Below, piece by piece: positions 6,104 through 15,921 of a stretch of DNA of 64,000 bases (positions are counted from its first letter, which is position 1; every line of letters begins with the position of its first letter). The position numbers and the translations under genes are program-made. The notes under the pieces are model-generated. The model worked only from the letters and a program-made list of their open reading frames with translations. It did not search any database and was not told the origin of the DNA. Source of the stretch: Heliomarina baculiformis (lineage in GTDB: Bacteria; Pseudomonadota; Alphaproteobacteria; Rhodobacterales; Rhodobacteraceae); contig NZ_JAIMIC010000004.1 of the NCBI RefSeq assembly GCF_019966545.1, positions 62,001-126,000 on the forward strand, in the 5' to 3' direction.

Positions 6104-8932
6104 TTACTTGTCGGCCCGTTCGACGCCTTCGATGATCGCATGGCGCAGCTTGGCCTCAAGCGAACGCTGCTTGGATTCAGAATGGTATTTCAGGCCAAAC
6201 ATGTCCTTGACATAGAAGGTGTCCACCACCTGCTCACCAAAGGTCGCGATGACCGCATTGGCGATATAGACATTCGCCCCGGCCAGCGTACGCGCCAGAT
6301 CGTAGAGCAGGCCTGGCCGGTCGCGGGTGTCGACCTCGATGATCGTATAGATATCCGAGCCCTCGTTGTCGAAGGTGATATGGGTCGGCACGTCAAAGGC
6401 CTTTTCACGCTTTTTGATCTTGTCCTTGGACTTGAGCGCTTCGCGGGCGAGAACCTCGCCGCGCAGGGTCTTTTCGATCATCTGGGTCAGGCGCGGCAGG
6501 CGCGATGTCTCATAGGGTTTGCCGTCGCTGTCCTGTATCCAGTAGGCATCGGTGACGTAACCGTCCTTGGTCGTATAGCTGCGCGCATCGACCACGTTGG
6601 CCCCGACCAGTGCCAGCGCCCCGGCCAGCCGGGCGAAGATGCCCGGGTGATCGGCCATCACGAAACAGGCCCGGGTCGCATCGCGATCTTCGTCCGGGTG
6701 CAGGTTGATGAGGATTTTGCTCGGATCGTGCAGCGATTCCAGTTCGCGCAGCATACGCGCGAAATCCACATGCGCCGTCGTATGCAGCCCCTGCCAGTAG
6801 GGCGGGTAGTGACGGCTGGTTGCCAGTTTGAGCGCCGATTTCGACCAGTCGGGCAGGGCCTCGCGCAGCGCCTTGCGCGCCTCGGCACCGCGGTTCTCGC
6901 GGTTGAGATCCTCCATCCCGGTTTCCAGCGCGCGGCGGGTCTGGCGATAGAGGCTGCGGATCAGCGTCGCTTTCCAGTTGTTCCAGACGTTCGGCCCGAC
7001 GCCCCTGATATCGCAGACCGTGAGCACGGTCAGCAGGTCGAGCCGTTTGACGGTCTGCACCGCCTTCGCGAAGTCGCGCACCGTGCGCGGGTCGGCGATA
7101 TCGCGTTTCTGGGCCATGTCCGACATCAGCAGGTGATAGCGCACAAGCCATTCCACCGTTTCACTGTCCTGCTTGTTTAGCCCCAGTCGCGGCGCGACCT
7201 TGCGCGCAATCTGCGCGCCAAGGATCGAATGATCCTCGGGGCGGCCCTTGCCGATGTCATGCAGCAGCAGAGCCGTATAGAGGATCTTGCGGTTCACCCC
7301 GTCCTTGAGAATGCCGGTGACGATCGGCAGGCTTTCGACCAGCTCGCCCTTTTCGATCTGGGCAAGGTTGGCGATGCACTGGATGGTATGCTCGTCCACT
7401 GTATAGCTGTGATACATGTTGAACTGCATCATCGCGACGATGGGTTCAAATTCGGGGAGGAAAGCAGAGAGCACGCCAAGTTCGTTCATCCGGCGCAGCG
7501 CGCGCTCCGGATTTCCGTGGCGCAGAAGCAGGCCCAAAAAGATCTGCCGCGCTTCCTTGTTGTTGCGCATCTCGTCGTCAATCAGGTCGAGATTGGCCGT
7601 CACCAGCCGCATCGCGTCCGGATGGATCAGCATGCCGGTGCGCAGCGCTTCCTCGAACAGACGCAGCAGGTTCAACTTGTCGGTCAGGAATTCATCCGGG
7701 TCTTCGACCGCCAGCCGGTTGTTGATCATCACATAGCCGGGCTTGACCTTGCGCTTGCGCCGGAAGATCCGCTCGAGCAGGGGTTCGGACTTGACGTGCA
7801 GCGCCTCGAGCTTGGTCAGGAAGATGCGGGTCAGGTCGCCCACAGCCGTGGCATGGCGGAAATATTCCTGCATGAAAATTTCGACACCGCGCCGCCCGGC
7901 CTTGTCCTTGTAGCCCATCCGCTCGGCCACATCGACCTGAAGGTCAAAGGTAAGCTGCTCGGTCGCGCGCCCGGTCACCAGATGCATATGCGAGCGCACT
8001 GCCCAGAGGAAATCTTCCGCCCGGATGAAACGGTCATATTCGCTGGGGCGGAACATGCCGAGAGAAACCAAATCTGAACTGCGTTCCACATTGTGGAGGT
8101 ACTTGGCGATCCAAAACAGCGATTGCAGGTCGCGCAGCCCGCCCTTGCCCTCTTTGACATTGGGTTCGACCATATAGCGTTCACCCTGCCGCAGGTGGCG
8201 CCTGTCGCGCTCTTCCAGCTTGGCTTCGGTGAATTCCCGCTCTCCTGAGGAAAACAGGTCTTTTTTCAGCCGACGGTCGAGATTGTCGTAAAGCGCCCGG
8301 TCTCCCGCAAGGAAGCGATGTTCGAGCAGCGCCGTGCGGATGGTGAAATCATCGGAGCCGAGGCGGATGCAGTCGCGGATCGTGCGGCTGGAATGACCGA
8401 CCTTCAGCTTGAGATCCCAGAGGATATAGAGCATCGATTCAATGACGCTCTCGGCCCAGGCGGTGATCTTGTAGGGCGTCAGGAAGAGCAGGTCGACATC
8501 CGAGAACGGCGCCATTTCGCCCCGTCCATAGCCGCCGACTCCGATCAGCGCGATCTTTTCGCCCGAGGTCGGGTTGGAGATCGGATGCAGATGGGTCTGC
8601 GCCACGTAGAGCGCCGTAGTCACCAGACCGTCGGTCAGATGGGAATAGGATCGGGTGAGGGGGCGCGCCTCGAACGGGCTGGCCTCGAAAGCGGTGGCGA
8701 TGGCGGCGCGGCCGGTTTCATTCGCGTCACGCAGGATACGCACAACCTCGTTACGGAATTTGCCCGGCTCAAGACCATTGCCCGCGATCTTGTCGATGCG
8801 GGCAATGATGCTGTCTCTGTCGAAGATATTCTTGGGGTCGCAGATCAGCGCCCCGGTTTCAACGGGGGCCGAATTTGCGACCTGCGCGGCGCTAGAGGCC
8901 AGCGCCTGAGAAACTTGCCGGGGCTGGGTCAA
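6104..8932 (-). CDS. glnD: [Protein-PII] uridylyltransferase / uridylyl-removing enzyme
   Basis: A 942-residue nitrogen sensor that adds UMP to PII under glutamine shortage and removes it when glutamine is plentiful. Domains in order: nucleotidyltransferase with GVGGYGRGEMAPFSDVD at 131-147 (the DxD metal pair at its end), a linker helix region, an HD phosphohydrolase domain (LLLHDIGKGRPEDHS, about residue 560), and two C-terminal ACT glutamine-sensing domains (DHPGIFARLAG and DRPGLLYDLAR). The start codon is TTG, with no better in-frame choice nearby. The gene begins inside the last 41 bp of the preceding lipoprotein gene, which points to translational coupling. Confidence 0.95.
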   Translation of the reverse strand: MTQPRQVSQALASSAAQVANSAPVETGALICDPKNIFDRDSIIARIDKIAGNGLEPGKFRNEVVRILRDANETGRAAIATAFEASPFEARPLTRSYSHLTDGLVTTALYVAQTHLHPISNPTSGEKIALIGVGGYGRGEMAPFSDVDLLFLTPYKITAWAESVIESMLYILWDLKLKVGHSSRTIRDCIRLGSDDFTIRTALLEHRFLAGDRALYDNLDRRLKKDLFSSGEREFTEAKLEERDRRHLRQGERYMVEPNVKEGKGGLRDLQSLFWIAKYLHNVERSSDLVSLGMFRPSEYDRFIRAEDFLWAVRSHMHLVTGRATEQLTFDLQVDVAERMGYKDKAGRRGVEIFMQEYFRHATAVGDLTRIFLTKLEALHVKSEPLLERIFRRKRKVKPGYVMINNRLAVEDPDEFLTDKLNLLRLFEEALRTGMLIHPDAMRLVTANLDLIDDEMRNNKEARQIFLGLLLRHGNPERALRRMNELGVLSAFLPEFEPIVAMMQFNMYHSYTVDEHTIQCIANLAQIEKGELVESLPIVTGILKDGVNRKILYTALLLHDIGKGRPEDHSILGAQIARKVAPRLGLNKQDSETVEWLVRYHLLMSDMAQKRDIADPRTVRDFAKAVQTVKRLDLLTVLTVCDIRGVGPNVWNNWKATLIRSLYRQTRRALETGMEDLNRENRGAEARKALREALPDWSKSALKLATSRHYPPYWQGLHTTAHVDFARMLRELESLHDPSKILINLHPDEDRDATRACFVMADHPGIFARLAGALALVGANVVDARSYTTKDGYVTDAYWIQDSDGKPYETSRLPRLTQMIEKTLRGEVLAREALKSKDKIKKREKAFDVPTHITFDNEGSDIYTIIEVDTRDRPGLLYDLARTLAGANVYIANAVIATFGEQVVDTFYVKDMFGLKYHSESKQRSLEAKLRHAIIEGVERADK

Positions 8933-10067
8933 CTACAACAACCTGTCTGTTCTGAATCGTCGCGACCGCCAGGCCGCGCTGGTTCGTACCATCAGGCAAT
9001 AGTCTGAAGATACCGCCAACACCTTGGAAACCCGCGCCCTGTGTCAGGCTTGCACCGCTCAGCGCATTCGGGTTGCCGGAACCGACGAGCGCACCGATGG
9101 CGGCGATCCCGTCATAGGCAAGGCTGCCGATCGGGTGCGGAGCATTGCCGAAAGAGGACGTATAGCGGGCGCGGAACTGATCGGATTTCACCGGATCGGG
9201 CAGCGCGAACCAGCCCCCCTGCACACCGGGCAGTTCCAGCGTCTGCGATGGAATATCCCAGCGGGTCAGACCGATGAACTGGGTCGCTGGGCTGGAGACG
9301 CCTGCCTCGGGCAGAAGCTGCGTCAGAAGCGGCAACGCCCCCGCGGTATTGGCCGTTAGAAACATCGCATCCGCGCCGGTGCTCTCGATCTCGCTCTTGA
9401 TGCGCGGGATCGCCGCAATCACGCCCTGCTGCGACTGTTCGTAGGCAACGGTGCCGACCGAGGACGCGGCCGACCGCGAAAGCGCTCTTTGTACCGCGTC
9501 ACGCCCGGCCTGCTCGGCAAGGTCGCTGCCATGCACCACAAGCACGTTGCGCTTACCCTGACGGGCCGCGTAATTGGCCAGCCGCGAGGCCGTGTTGTCG
9601 AAGGTCGGCCCGAGGATGAACACGTTGCCGCCCGCGATTGTCGGGTTGTTCGAAAAGCTGAGCACGTTGACGTCGCGATTGGCAACCGCAAGACCAACCG
9701 CGTTGGCGGATTCCGCATAGACCGGCCCGAGGATGATCTTGGCGCCGTCGTCCACCGCCTGATTGGCGACATTCGCCGCGGTCGCCGCATTTCCGGCGGT
9801 ATCATAGACCCGCAGGTCAACCTGCACGCCGTTCAGGTCCGAAATCGCAAGACGTGCCGCGTTTTCAAGGCTTTGCGCAAGGATCGCATCGCCCGACTGG
9901 GCCGACCCGCGCGGCACGAGCAGCGCGACGGGCACCGGGGCCGAGGTATCGATCCGCGGACCGCCAGAGCCGACACCGGCGGTGTCACAAGCGGAAAGAA
10001 CAAGGCCGGCAGCCAAGGTTACACAAAGAAGGGCTGCCTTGCGGGCCCCGGCAAAAACGGCGAACAT
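8892..10067 (-). CDS. Penicillin-binding protein activator (LpoA-like lipoprotein)
   Basis: A 391-residue predicted outer-membrane lipoprotein. The signal peptide ends in the lipobox LSAC (LVLSACDTAG). The rest is a type I periplasmic binding fold like the C-terminal half of LpoA, with segments such as VALLVPRGSAQ, AKIILGPVYAES and GSLAYDGIAAIGALV. In Proteobacteria, LpoA stimulates the bifunctional synthase PBP1a; here that role is inferred from family likeness. ATG at 10067 is chosen because GGGAGAG lies 8 nt upstream and it gives a proper signal peptide. A longer frame to 10139 does not. It diverges from rsmI 85 bp away, the same arrangement as yraM/yraL/yraN in gammaproteobacteria. Confidence 0.85.
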   Translation of the reverse strand: MFAVFAGARKAALLCVTLAAGLVLSACDTAGVGSGGPRIDTSAPVPVALLVPRGSAQSGDAILAQSLENAARLAISDLNGVQVDLRVYDTAGNAATAANVANQAVDDGAKIILGPVYAESANAVGLAVANRDVNVLSFSNNPTIAGGNVFILGPTFDNTASRLANYAARQGKRNVLVVHGSDLAEQAGRDAVQRALSRSAASSVGTVAYEQSQQGVIAAIPRIKSEIESTGADAMFLTANTAGALPLLTQLLPEAGVSSPATQFIGLTRWDIPSQTLELPGVQGGWFALPDPVKSDQFRARYTSSFGNAPHPIGSLAYDGIAAIGALVGSGNPNALSGASLTQGAGFQGVGGIFRLLPDGTNQRGLAVATIQNRQVVVVDPAPASFSGAGL

Positions 10068-10152
10068 GGTCTTGTCTCTCCCTCGAAACGGCGGATTGGC
10101 TCCGCACCTCACTTGGTGGGGATAATAGACTTCATCCAAGGCGGGTCCAGAG

Positions 10153-11010
10153 TTGAATTACAGAACGATCAGTTTGGCGCCAGGGTTGTATTTTGTCGCC
10201 ACCCCCATCGGCACGGCCCGCGACATCACGCTGCGGGCGCTGGACGTGCTGGCCTCGGCCGATGTGATCGCCGCCGAAGACACCCGCAGCCTGCGTCATC
10301 TGATGGAAATCCACGGCGTGCCGCTGAACGGGCGCCGGATCATCGCCTATCACGATCACAGCGGCAAAGGCGTGGAGGAGCGGCTCTTGAGCGAGCTGGC
10401 CGAGGGCCGGTCGCTTGCCTATTCCTCGGAGGCGGGCATGCCATTGATCGCCGATCCCGGCTACGAGTTGAGCCGGGCCGCCGCCGAAGCCGGGCACCTT
10501 GTGACGACCGCACCGGGGCCATCGGCATTGCTGAGCGCGCTGACGCTTGGTGGCCTGCCGACGGATGCTTTCTTCTTTGGCGGTTTCCTGCCCAATAGCT
10601 CTACGGCCCGGAAGAAACGGCTCGAAGCGCTGAAGAATATCCCCGGCACGCTGGTGTTTTATGAATCGCCCAAGCGGGTTTCGGCAAGCCTTGCCGACAT
10701 GGTCGAAGAACTCGGCAGCGAACGACCGGCCGCCATGTGCCGGGAATTGACCAAGAAATTCGAGGAAGTGCGCCGCGCCACCCTCGGCGAACTCGCGACC
10801 GAACTGGCCGGGGCAAGCCTGAAAGGCGAGGTGGTTCTGCTGGTGGACCGGGCGCGTTCGGAGAAAATTAGTGAAACTGACATAGAAGAGGATCTGCAAA
10901 GGGCGCTCGGAGAACATTCGGTCCGCGACGCGGCGGATCTGGTGGCCCGATTGCACGATGTCCCGCGTCGCAAGGTCTACCAGATGGCGCTCAACATGGG
11001 AAAGAAGTGA
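10153..11010 (+). CDS. rsmI: 16S rRNA 2'-O-ribose C1402 methyltransferase
   Basis: A 285-residue tetrapyrrole-methylase-fold enzyme that uses S-adenosylmethionine to methylate the ribose of C1402 in the ribosomal P site. Signatures present: GLYFVATPIG, DVIAAEDTR (25-45), YSSEAGMPLIADPGY and TAPGPSALLSALTLGGLP, then FYESPKRV and MCRELTKKFEE. The start is TTG at 10153 with AAGGCGG 8 nt upstream; no in-frame ATG fits. The next gene, yraN, begins one base after the stop, so the two are co-translated. Confidence 0.95.
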   Translation: MNYRTISLAPGLYFVATPIGTARDITLRALDVLASADVIAAEDTRSLRHLMEIHGVPLNGRRIIAYHDHSGKGVEERLLSELAEGRSLAYSSEAGMPLIADPGYELSRAAAEAGHLVTTAPGPSALLSALTLGGLPTDAFFFGGFLPNSSTARKKRLEALKNIPGTLVFYESPKRVSASLADMVEELGSERPAAMCRELTKKFEEVRRATLGELATELAGASLKGEVVLLVDRARSEKISETDIEEDLQRALGEHSVRDAADLVARLHDVPRRKVYQMALNMGKK

Positions 11011-11011
11011 C

Positions 11012-11383
11012 ATGAACCAGTTGCAGATTCGGGGACAGGTCGCTCATGCCGCGGGGGTATCAGCGGAAAACAGGATCGCGCAGGATTACGAGCGCCGTGG
11101 TTTCGCGCTCGCCCGGCGCCGCTGGCGCGGCAAGGCCGGCGAAATCGACCTGATCGCGCAGCGTGGCGATGAAATCATCTTTGTCGAAGTCAAGAAATCC
11201 TGCACGATTGCCCGTGCCGCCGAGCGGCTCAGCCGCCGCCAGATGGAACGGATCTATGCCAGCGCGGCGCAGTTTCTCGGCACCCAGCCTCTCGGGCAGC
11301 TGACGCCGTCGCGCTTTGACGTGGCGCTTGTAGATGCGCAGGGTCAGTTTGAAATCATCGAAAACGCCTTTGGCGCGTTCTGA
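11012..11383 (+). CDS. yraN: UPF0102 family nuclease-fold protein YraN
   Basis: A 123-residue protein of the UPF0102 family, with the restriction-endonuclease-like core seen as GEIDLIAQRGDEIIFVEVKK. This contains the E-x(n)-D-x(n)-ExK metal pattern of PD-(D/E)XK enzymes. The biochemical role is not settled in the family; a structure-specific nuclease or Holliday-junction role has been suggested. ATG at 11012 sits one base after the rsmI stop and is preferred to a start inside rsmI. The pairing rsmI-yraN next to an LpoA-like gene is conserved widely in Proteobacteria. Confidence 0.9.
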   Translation: MNQLQIRGQVAHAAGVSAENRIAQDYERRGFALARRRWRGKAGEIDLIAQRGDEIIFVEVKKSCTIARAAERLSRRQMERIYASAAQFLGTQPLGQLTPSRFDVALVDAQGQFEIIENAFGAF

Positions 11384-11447
11384 ACGCCATTGCACCTCCT
11401 GCTGAGACGCGCCATGTATTCGGAGCAGTCTAACAGGGGAAGTGCCC

Positions 11448-12383
11448 ATGAAAATCGCGTTCCAGATGGACCCGATCACCGAGGTCAACATCAACGCCGA
11501 CAGCAGTTTTCGCCTTGCCGAAGAGGCACAGGCGCGCGGGCATGAGCTTTTTTACTACAGCCCCGATCACCTCGCGTTCGAAGAGGGCCGGGTAACCGCC
11601 CGGGGCCATGACATGACCGTGCAGCGGGTCGAAGGCGACCCGGCTGTGCTGGGCGAGCGCCGGACCGTGGATCTGGGCGATTTCGACGTGGTCTGGCTGC
11701 GTCAGGATCCGCCTTTTGACATGCATTACATCACCGCGACCCATCTGCTGGATCGGCTGAAGGGCGAAACGCTGGTGGTGAATGACCCGTTCTGGGTGCG
11801 CAACTATCCCGAAAAGCTGCTGGTGCTGGATTTCCCCGACCTTACGCCGCCGACGACCATCGCGCGGGATCTTGAAGTCATCAAGGCATTCAAGGCGAAA
11901 CACGGGGACATCATCCTAAAGCCGCTCTACGGCAACGGTGGCGCCGGGGTGTTCCGGCTGGACGAGAATGATCGTAACCTGTCGTCGCTGCACGAGCTGT
12001 TCACCGGCTTTTCACGCGAACCTTTGATCGTGCAGAAATTCCTGCCCGATGTAAGCAATGGCGACAAGCGCGTTATCCTTGTGGACGGTGAGCCGGTGGG
12101 CGCGATCAATCGGGTACCCGCCAAGGGCGAGACAAGGTCGAACATGCATGTGGGTGGACGTCCGGAAAAGATCGCGCTGAGCGACCGCGAGCGTGAAATC
12201 TGCGCGGCGATCGGACCGCTTTTGCGCGAGAAGGGGCAGATTTTCGTCGGAATCGACGTGATCGGCAATTACCTGACCGAGATCAATGTGACCTCGCCGA
12301 CCGGAATTCAGGAACTGGAAAGGTTCGACGGGATCAATGTGGCCGCCACGATTTGGGAAGCTATCGAGGCGCGCTGCGCCTAG
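11448..12383 (+). CDS. gshB: Glutathione synthetase
   Basis: An ATP-grasp ligase of 311 residues that joins gamma-glutamylcysteine and glycine, the second step of glutathione synthesis. Family marks: [20 protein letters not shown] at the N-terminus, [30 protein letters not shown] (ATP-binding loop), [18 protein letters not shown], and the C-terminal [12 protein letters not shown] with metal-binding Glu and Asn. ATG at 11448 is preferred over an in-frame GTG two codons earlier because AGGGGA lies 8 nt before it. The stop codon shares the palindrome CTAG with the stop of the converging comM gene, so there is no room for a terminator between them. Confidence 0.96.
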   Translation: MKIAFQMDPITEVNINADSSFRLAEEAQARGHELFYYSPDHLAFEEGRVTARGHDMTVQRVEGDPAVLGERRTVDLGDFDVVWLRQDPPFDMHYITATHLLDRLKGETLVVNDPFWVRNYPEKLLVLDFPDLTPPTTIARDLEVIKAFKAKHGDIILKPLYGNGGAGVFRLDENDRNLSSLHELFTGFSREPLIVQKFLPDVSNGDKRVILVDGEPVGAINRVPAKGETRSNMHVGGRPEKIALSDREREICAAIGPLLREKGQIFVGIDVIGNYLTEINVTSPTGIQELERFDGINVAATIWEAIEARCA

Positions 12384-13888
12384 GTTTTTGTGGAGAGCCG
12401 AAAACTGATGGCTTCGGCGACGTGGTCACGTTTCACTTCGGGCTCTTGCGCAAGGTCGGCGATCGTTCTGGCCGTACGCAGAACCCGGTGATAGCCGCGC
12501 GCTGACAGGCCGAAACGTTCGGCCACGCGGGTTAAAAGCGCGCGGCCCTCGGCATCGGGTGTTGCCACGCTCTCCAGCAGATCGCCCTGTATATCCGCGT
12601 TCTGGCGGATTGTGGGGTGATCGGCATAGCGCTGGCCCTGAATTTCCCGCGCCGCCTTTACGCGAGCGGCGACAGTCGCAGAACTTTCACCGTTGGCAGG
12701 CAGGTCGAGGTCGGTGAAACGCACCGGCGGCACCTCGACCCGAAGATCGAAGCGGTCCATCAGCGGTCCGGAAATCCGGCCAAGATAGTCTTCGCCACAT
12801 TGCGGCACACGCGAACAAGCGCGCTCGGGATCGCTCAGATAGCCGCATTTGCAGGGGTTCGCGGCGGCGACCAGCATGAATTTGCAGGGGTACTTCACAT
12901 GGGCGTTGGCGCGCGAGACGATCACCTCTCCGGTCTCGATCGGCTGGCGCAGGGTTTCCAGCACGGACCGGGGGAATTCGGGGAACTCGTCCATGAACAG
13001 CACGCCGTTATGAGCAAGGCTGATTTCGCCGGGCCGCGCATTGCGGCCGCCGCCGACAATTGCGGCCATCGAGGCGGTGTGATGCGGATCGCGGAAAGGG
13101 CGGGCGCGGTTGATACCGCCCGCGTCCAGCATGCCGCAGAGCGACTGGATCATTGAGGTTTCCAGCGCTTCGCCCGGGGTAAGCGGAGGCAGGATGCCGG
13201 GTATCCTTGCCGCCAGCATCGATTTCCCCGATCCGGGTGTGCCGACCATAATAAGGTGGTGACGCCCGGCGGCGGCGATTTCGAGCGCACGTTTGGCACG
13301 TTCCTGGCCTTTCACCTCTTTCAGGTCAGGCCCAACGGCGGTCTGCGATACTTCGCCCGGCTCGGCAGGGTCGAGCGGGCGCTGACCGGTCAGATGGCGC
13401 ACGACCTCACCAAGACTATCGGCGGCGATGACGCGGGTCGCGCTTACCCATGCTGCTTCGGCTCCTGAGGCGCGGGGGCACAGCAGGGTGCGGTTTTCCT
13501 CGGCGGCGGTGAGCGCCGCAGGCAGGGCGCCTATAACCGGCACCAGCGTCGCATCGAGTGACAGCTCTCCTAGGGCCACGATATCTTCGACCGCATCGGC
13601 GGGCAGGATCTGCAGGGCAACCAGCAGGGCCAGCGCGATGGGCAGGTCGAAATGGCTGCCTTCCTTTGGCAGATCGGCGGGCGACAGGTTTACCGTGATA
13701 CGCTTGGACGGCAGGGCGATGGCCATTGCACTGAGCGCGCTGCGGACGCGGTCGCGCGCCTCTGAGATTGCCTTGTCCGGCAGGCCGACAATGGAAAAGG
13801 CGGGCAAGCCGGGCACGACAGCGCACTGAACCTCGACCAGTTTGGCGTCGATGCCCTGAAATGCGACCGAATAGGCTTGCGCCACCAT
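12380..13888 (-). CDS. comM: YifB/ComM family AAA+ Mg-chelatase-like ATPase
   Basis: A 502-residue protein with an N-terminal Lon-protease-like domain, a central Mg-chelatase AAA+ domain with Walker A GTPGSGKS (about residues 217-224) and Walker [10 protein letters not shown], and a C-terminal lid. Cys pairs in the [19 protein letters not shown] segment resemble the family zinc site. ComM of naturally competent bacteria is a hexameric helicase that drives branch migration of incoming single-stranded DNA. In roseobacters the role is inferred. It converges on gshB with overlapping stop codons. Confidence 0.93.
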   Translation of the reverse strand: MVAQAYSVAFQGIDAKLVEVQCAVVPGLPAFSIVGLPDKAISEARDRVRSALSAMAIALPSKRITVNLSPADLPKEGSHFDLPIALALLVALQILPADAVEDIVALGELSLDATLVPVIGALPAALTAAEENRTLLCPRASGAEAAWVSATRVIAADSLGEVVRHLTGQRPLDPAEPGEVSQTAVGPDLKEVKGQERAKRALEIAAAGRHHLIMVGTPGSGKSMLAARIPGILPPLTPGEALETSMIQSLCGMLDAGGINRARPFRDPHHTASMAAIVGGGRNARPGEISLAHNGVLFMDEFPEFPRSVLETLRQPIETGEVIVSRANAHVKYPCKFMLVAAANPCKCGYLSDPERACSRVPQCGEDYLGRISGPLMDRFDLRVEVPPVRFTDLDLPANGESSATVAARVKAAREIQGQRYADHPTIRQNADIQGDLLESVATPDAEGRALLTRVAERFGLSARGYHRVLRTARTIADLAQEPEVKRDHVAEAISFRLSTKT

Positions 13889-13946
13889 GAGTTTGTCCCG
13901 GATTGGTTAACAACTCATGGCTAACGGCGCACCGGTTTAGGAAGTG

Positions 13947-14642
13947 TTAACTTGCCGAAGCTTCCGTCAGGAAGGGGCTGCTTGGCAGATCGAGCTTATA
14001 GGGTTCAGGGTCGTATGATACCTGTGCACCTTCTGTACACCACCTATGCACGGAATCGTCGCCGACCAGCGCCTCGCAATAGGCGTTTGCAGCGGCGCTG
14101 ACAGGCAGGCCATAGCCAAGGATGCGCGCGGCTACCGGCGTGTAGAACACATCTGCGAGCGAATAGGTGCCAACGAGCCAGCCGGTCTTAGCACCCGAAA
14201 CTGTCCGCGCGTGGTCCCACAGGGTCTCGATCCGAGACAGATCGGCAAGCACCTTGTCCGATGGCTGGAACCCCTGATAGCGGCGCAAAAGCTGCATCGG
14301 GCAATCGCCGCGCAGGGCGGAGAATCCGCCCACCATCTCGGCGCAGAGCCAGCGGGCCGTGGCGCGCTGGGCAGGATCGGTCGGCCAGAGACCGGCGTCC
14401 GGGTGGCGCTCGGCCAGGGTTTCGGCCATCGCGAGGCTTTCGCCGACCACTGTGCCATCGGGGGTGCGCATTGCTGGGACGAGCCGCGCGGGGGCAAGCG
14501 GGGCCATGTCCTGTGCCATGGTGCCGGAATAAAGCCCGATCATATGCGGGTGGACGGGGATTGCGAACTTGTCGAACATCAGCCAGCCGCGCAGAGACCA
14601 GCTGGAAAAGGAACGGTCGCCAATATAAAGGTCATATGTCAT
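13947..14642 (-). CDS. Glutathione S-transferase family protein
   Basis: A 231-residue two-domain GST. The N-terminal thioredoxin-like half starts YDLYIGDRSFSSWSLRGWLMF, with the Ser-rich active loop, and later has the conserved cis-Pro/GES stretch RLVPAMRTPDGTVVGESLAMAE that binds the glutathione gamma-glutamyl group. The C-terminal half is helical. The likely role is conjugation or reduction of electrophiles; the substrate is unknown. It lies between comM and a phosphatase gene on the same strand, with gaps of about 60 bp on both sides. Confidence 0.85.
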   Translation of the reverse strand: MTYDLYIGDRSFSSWSLRGWLMFDKFAIPVHPHMIGLYSGTMAQDMAPLAPARLVPAMRTPDGTVVGESLAMAETLAERHPDAGLWPTDPAQRATARWLCAEMVGGFSALRGDCPMQLLRRYQGFQPSDKVLADLSRIETLWDHARTVSGAKTGWLVGTYSLADVFYTPVAARILGYGLPVSAAANAYCEALVGDDSVHRWCTEGAQVSYDPEPYKLDLPSSPFLTEASAS

Positions 14643-14702
14643 GTCGGTGAAGCTATGCGGATCCGGGAAATCCAGTAAAGCGACCTTTTGTGTCCGGGGG
14701 CA

Positions 14703-15281
14703 TCACGGCAGGTGATTGATCGCGCCTACGGACCATTGCCCGTCGTGACGGGCGATTTCGGTGACGGACAGGTTGTCAATGCGCTGGCCGAGCACCTCGT
14801 AGGCCGAGATGCCATTTGCCCGCTGAAGCTGGGTCAGGATAACGCCGAAATGGACTACGACAACAAGATCGCGGCCCGTATGTTCGGCGATGAGGCGGTC
14901 GATGCCCGGGTCTATGCGCGCACGCGCGTCATTCCAGCTTTCGCCGCCAGGCGGTCGGATATCGCCGGGGGTTTCCCAATAGGCGCGGGCGAGCGCGGCA
15001 TCTTCGGCTTCGATCTCAGCGGCGCTGCGCAACTCCCATTGGCCGAAATGGATTTCGCGTAGTTCCGGGCGGTGATTCAGCCGTTCGCGACCGCCCTGAA
15101 TGGCATCTGCCGTCGCGGTGGAGCGCAGCAGATCGGAGGAAACGACAAGCGCGTCGTCTGGCAGGTAGCCGGACAGACGGTCAATCTGGGCCAGATCGCT
15201 GAGATCGGCGGGCAGGTCGGACCATCCCACCATCGATTTGGCATGGGTCGGGCCGTGCCGGACCAGAAACAAGCGTGTCAC
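14703..15281 (-). CDS. Histidine phosphatase, probably alpha-ribazole phosphatase (CobC type)
   Basis: A 192-residue member of the histidine phosphatase superfamily. The phospho-accepting histidine is in LVRHGPTH (residues 6-13). The second Arg is in SSDLLRSTATA, the acid is in LREIHFGQWE, and the second His in VVHFGV. The gene starts inside the last 4 bp of cobU, so the two are translated together. That makes a role in removing the phosphate from alpha-ribazole phosphate or adenosylcobalamin phosphate likely. A general phosphoglycerate mutase-like role cannot be excluded. Confidence 0.8.
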   Translation of the reverse strand: MTRLFLVRHGPTHAKSMVGWSDLPADLSDLAQIDRLSGYLPDDALVVSSDLLRSTATADAIQGGRERLNHRPELREIHFGQWELRSAAEIEAEDAALARAYWETPGDIRPPGGESWNDARARIDPGIDRLIAEHTGRDLVVVVHFGVILTQLQRANGISAYEVLGQRIDNLSVTEIARHDGQWSVGAINHLP

Positions 15282-15799
15282 AGGGCGTCGCCTTTAATTG
15301 TGCGGGGGATGCCCGCAACCACGTGGATGACCCGGGCGGCCTGCGCCGCGAGGGCGATGTTCAGCCGCCCCTGAGCCTCGCGAAAGCGACGGCCAAGCGG
15401 GGTTTCGGGGACGATGCCCTGTCCAACCTCATTGCTGACGATGACGACCGGCACGGGGGAGGTTTTGAGGGCGGCCAGCAGTCTTTCCTGTTCAAGCGCG
15501 ATGTCGTTGTCGGCAAGTATGTGGTTGCTGAGCCAGAGGGTGGCGCAGTCGAACAGGCAGGTCTGGCCCGGCTCAAGCTCGGCGATGACGTCGGCAGCGG
15601 CCAGAGGTTCCTCGATCGTGGTCCAGCGCGGGCCGCGCCGGGCGATGTGAATGTTAACCTTCTCGCGCATCTCGTCATCGTAGCATTCAGCCGATGCCAA
15701 ATAGATTAGTTCTTCAGGGCATTGATTTAAAAGGGTTTCTGCATGCGATGATTTTCCGGAAGCGGCGCCTCCTAGCACGAGAGTGTTTCCTGACAACAT
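15278..15799 (-). CDS. cobU: Adenosylcobinamide kinase / adenosylcobinamide-phosphate guanylyltransferase
   Basis: A 173-residue bifunctional enzyme (also called CobP) of the cobalamin nucleotide-loop pathway. It phosphorylates adenosylcobinamide and then transfers GMP. The P-loop GGAASGKSSHAE is at residues 10-21, followed by LIYLASAECYDDEMREKVNIHIARR with the conserved active-site His, DCATLWLSN and VSNEVGQGIVPETPLGRRFRE, all diagnostic. It is the first gene of a two-gene unit with the phosphatase, transcribed away from rpoH. No cobalamin riboswitch is visible in the 122-bp gap upstream. Confidence 0.95.
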   Translation of the reverse strand: MLSGNTLVLGGAASGKSSHAETLLNQCPEELIYLASAECYDDEMREKVNIHIARRGPRWTTIEEPLAAADVIAELEPGQTCLFDCATLWLSNHILADNDIALEQERLLAALKTSPVPVVIVSNEVGQGIVPETPLGRRFREAQGRLNIALAAQAARVIHVVAGIPRTIKGDAL

Positions 15800-15921
15800 T
15801 TTTTTAACCCTTTGAGGAAACCAAATCGCCGGTTGCTGCGTATTTAATACAAGCCCGCCTTACAAGTCTTTCACTGGGGTTGCTTCGTTGGGCAAATGTA
15901 ATTTTTCAGGGGAAAATTCAC

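Noticed and set aside
15800-15921. Possible cobalamin riboswitch before cobU
   Set aside because: The gap is only 122 bp, diverges into rpoH, and shows no B12-box-like sequence.
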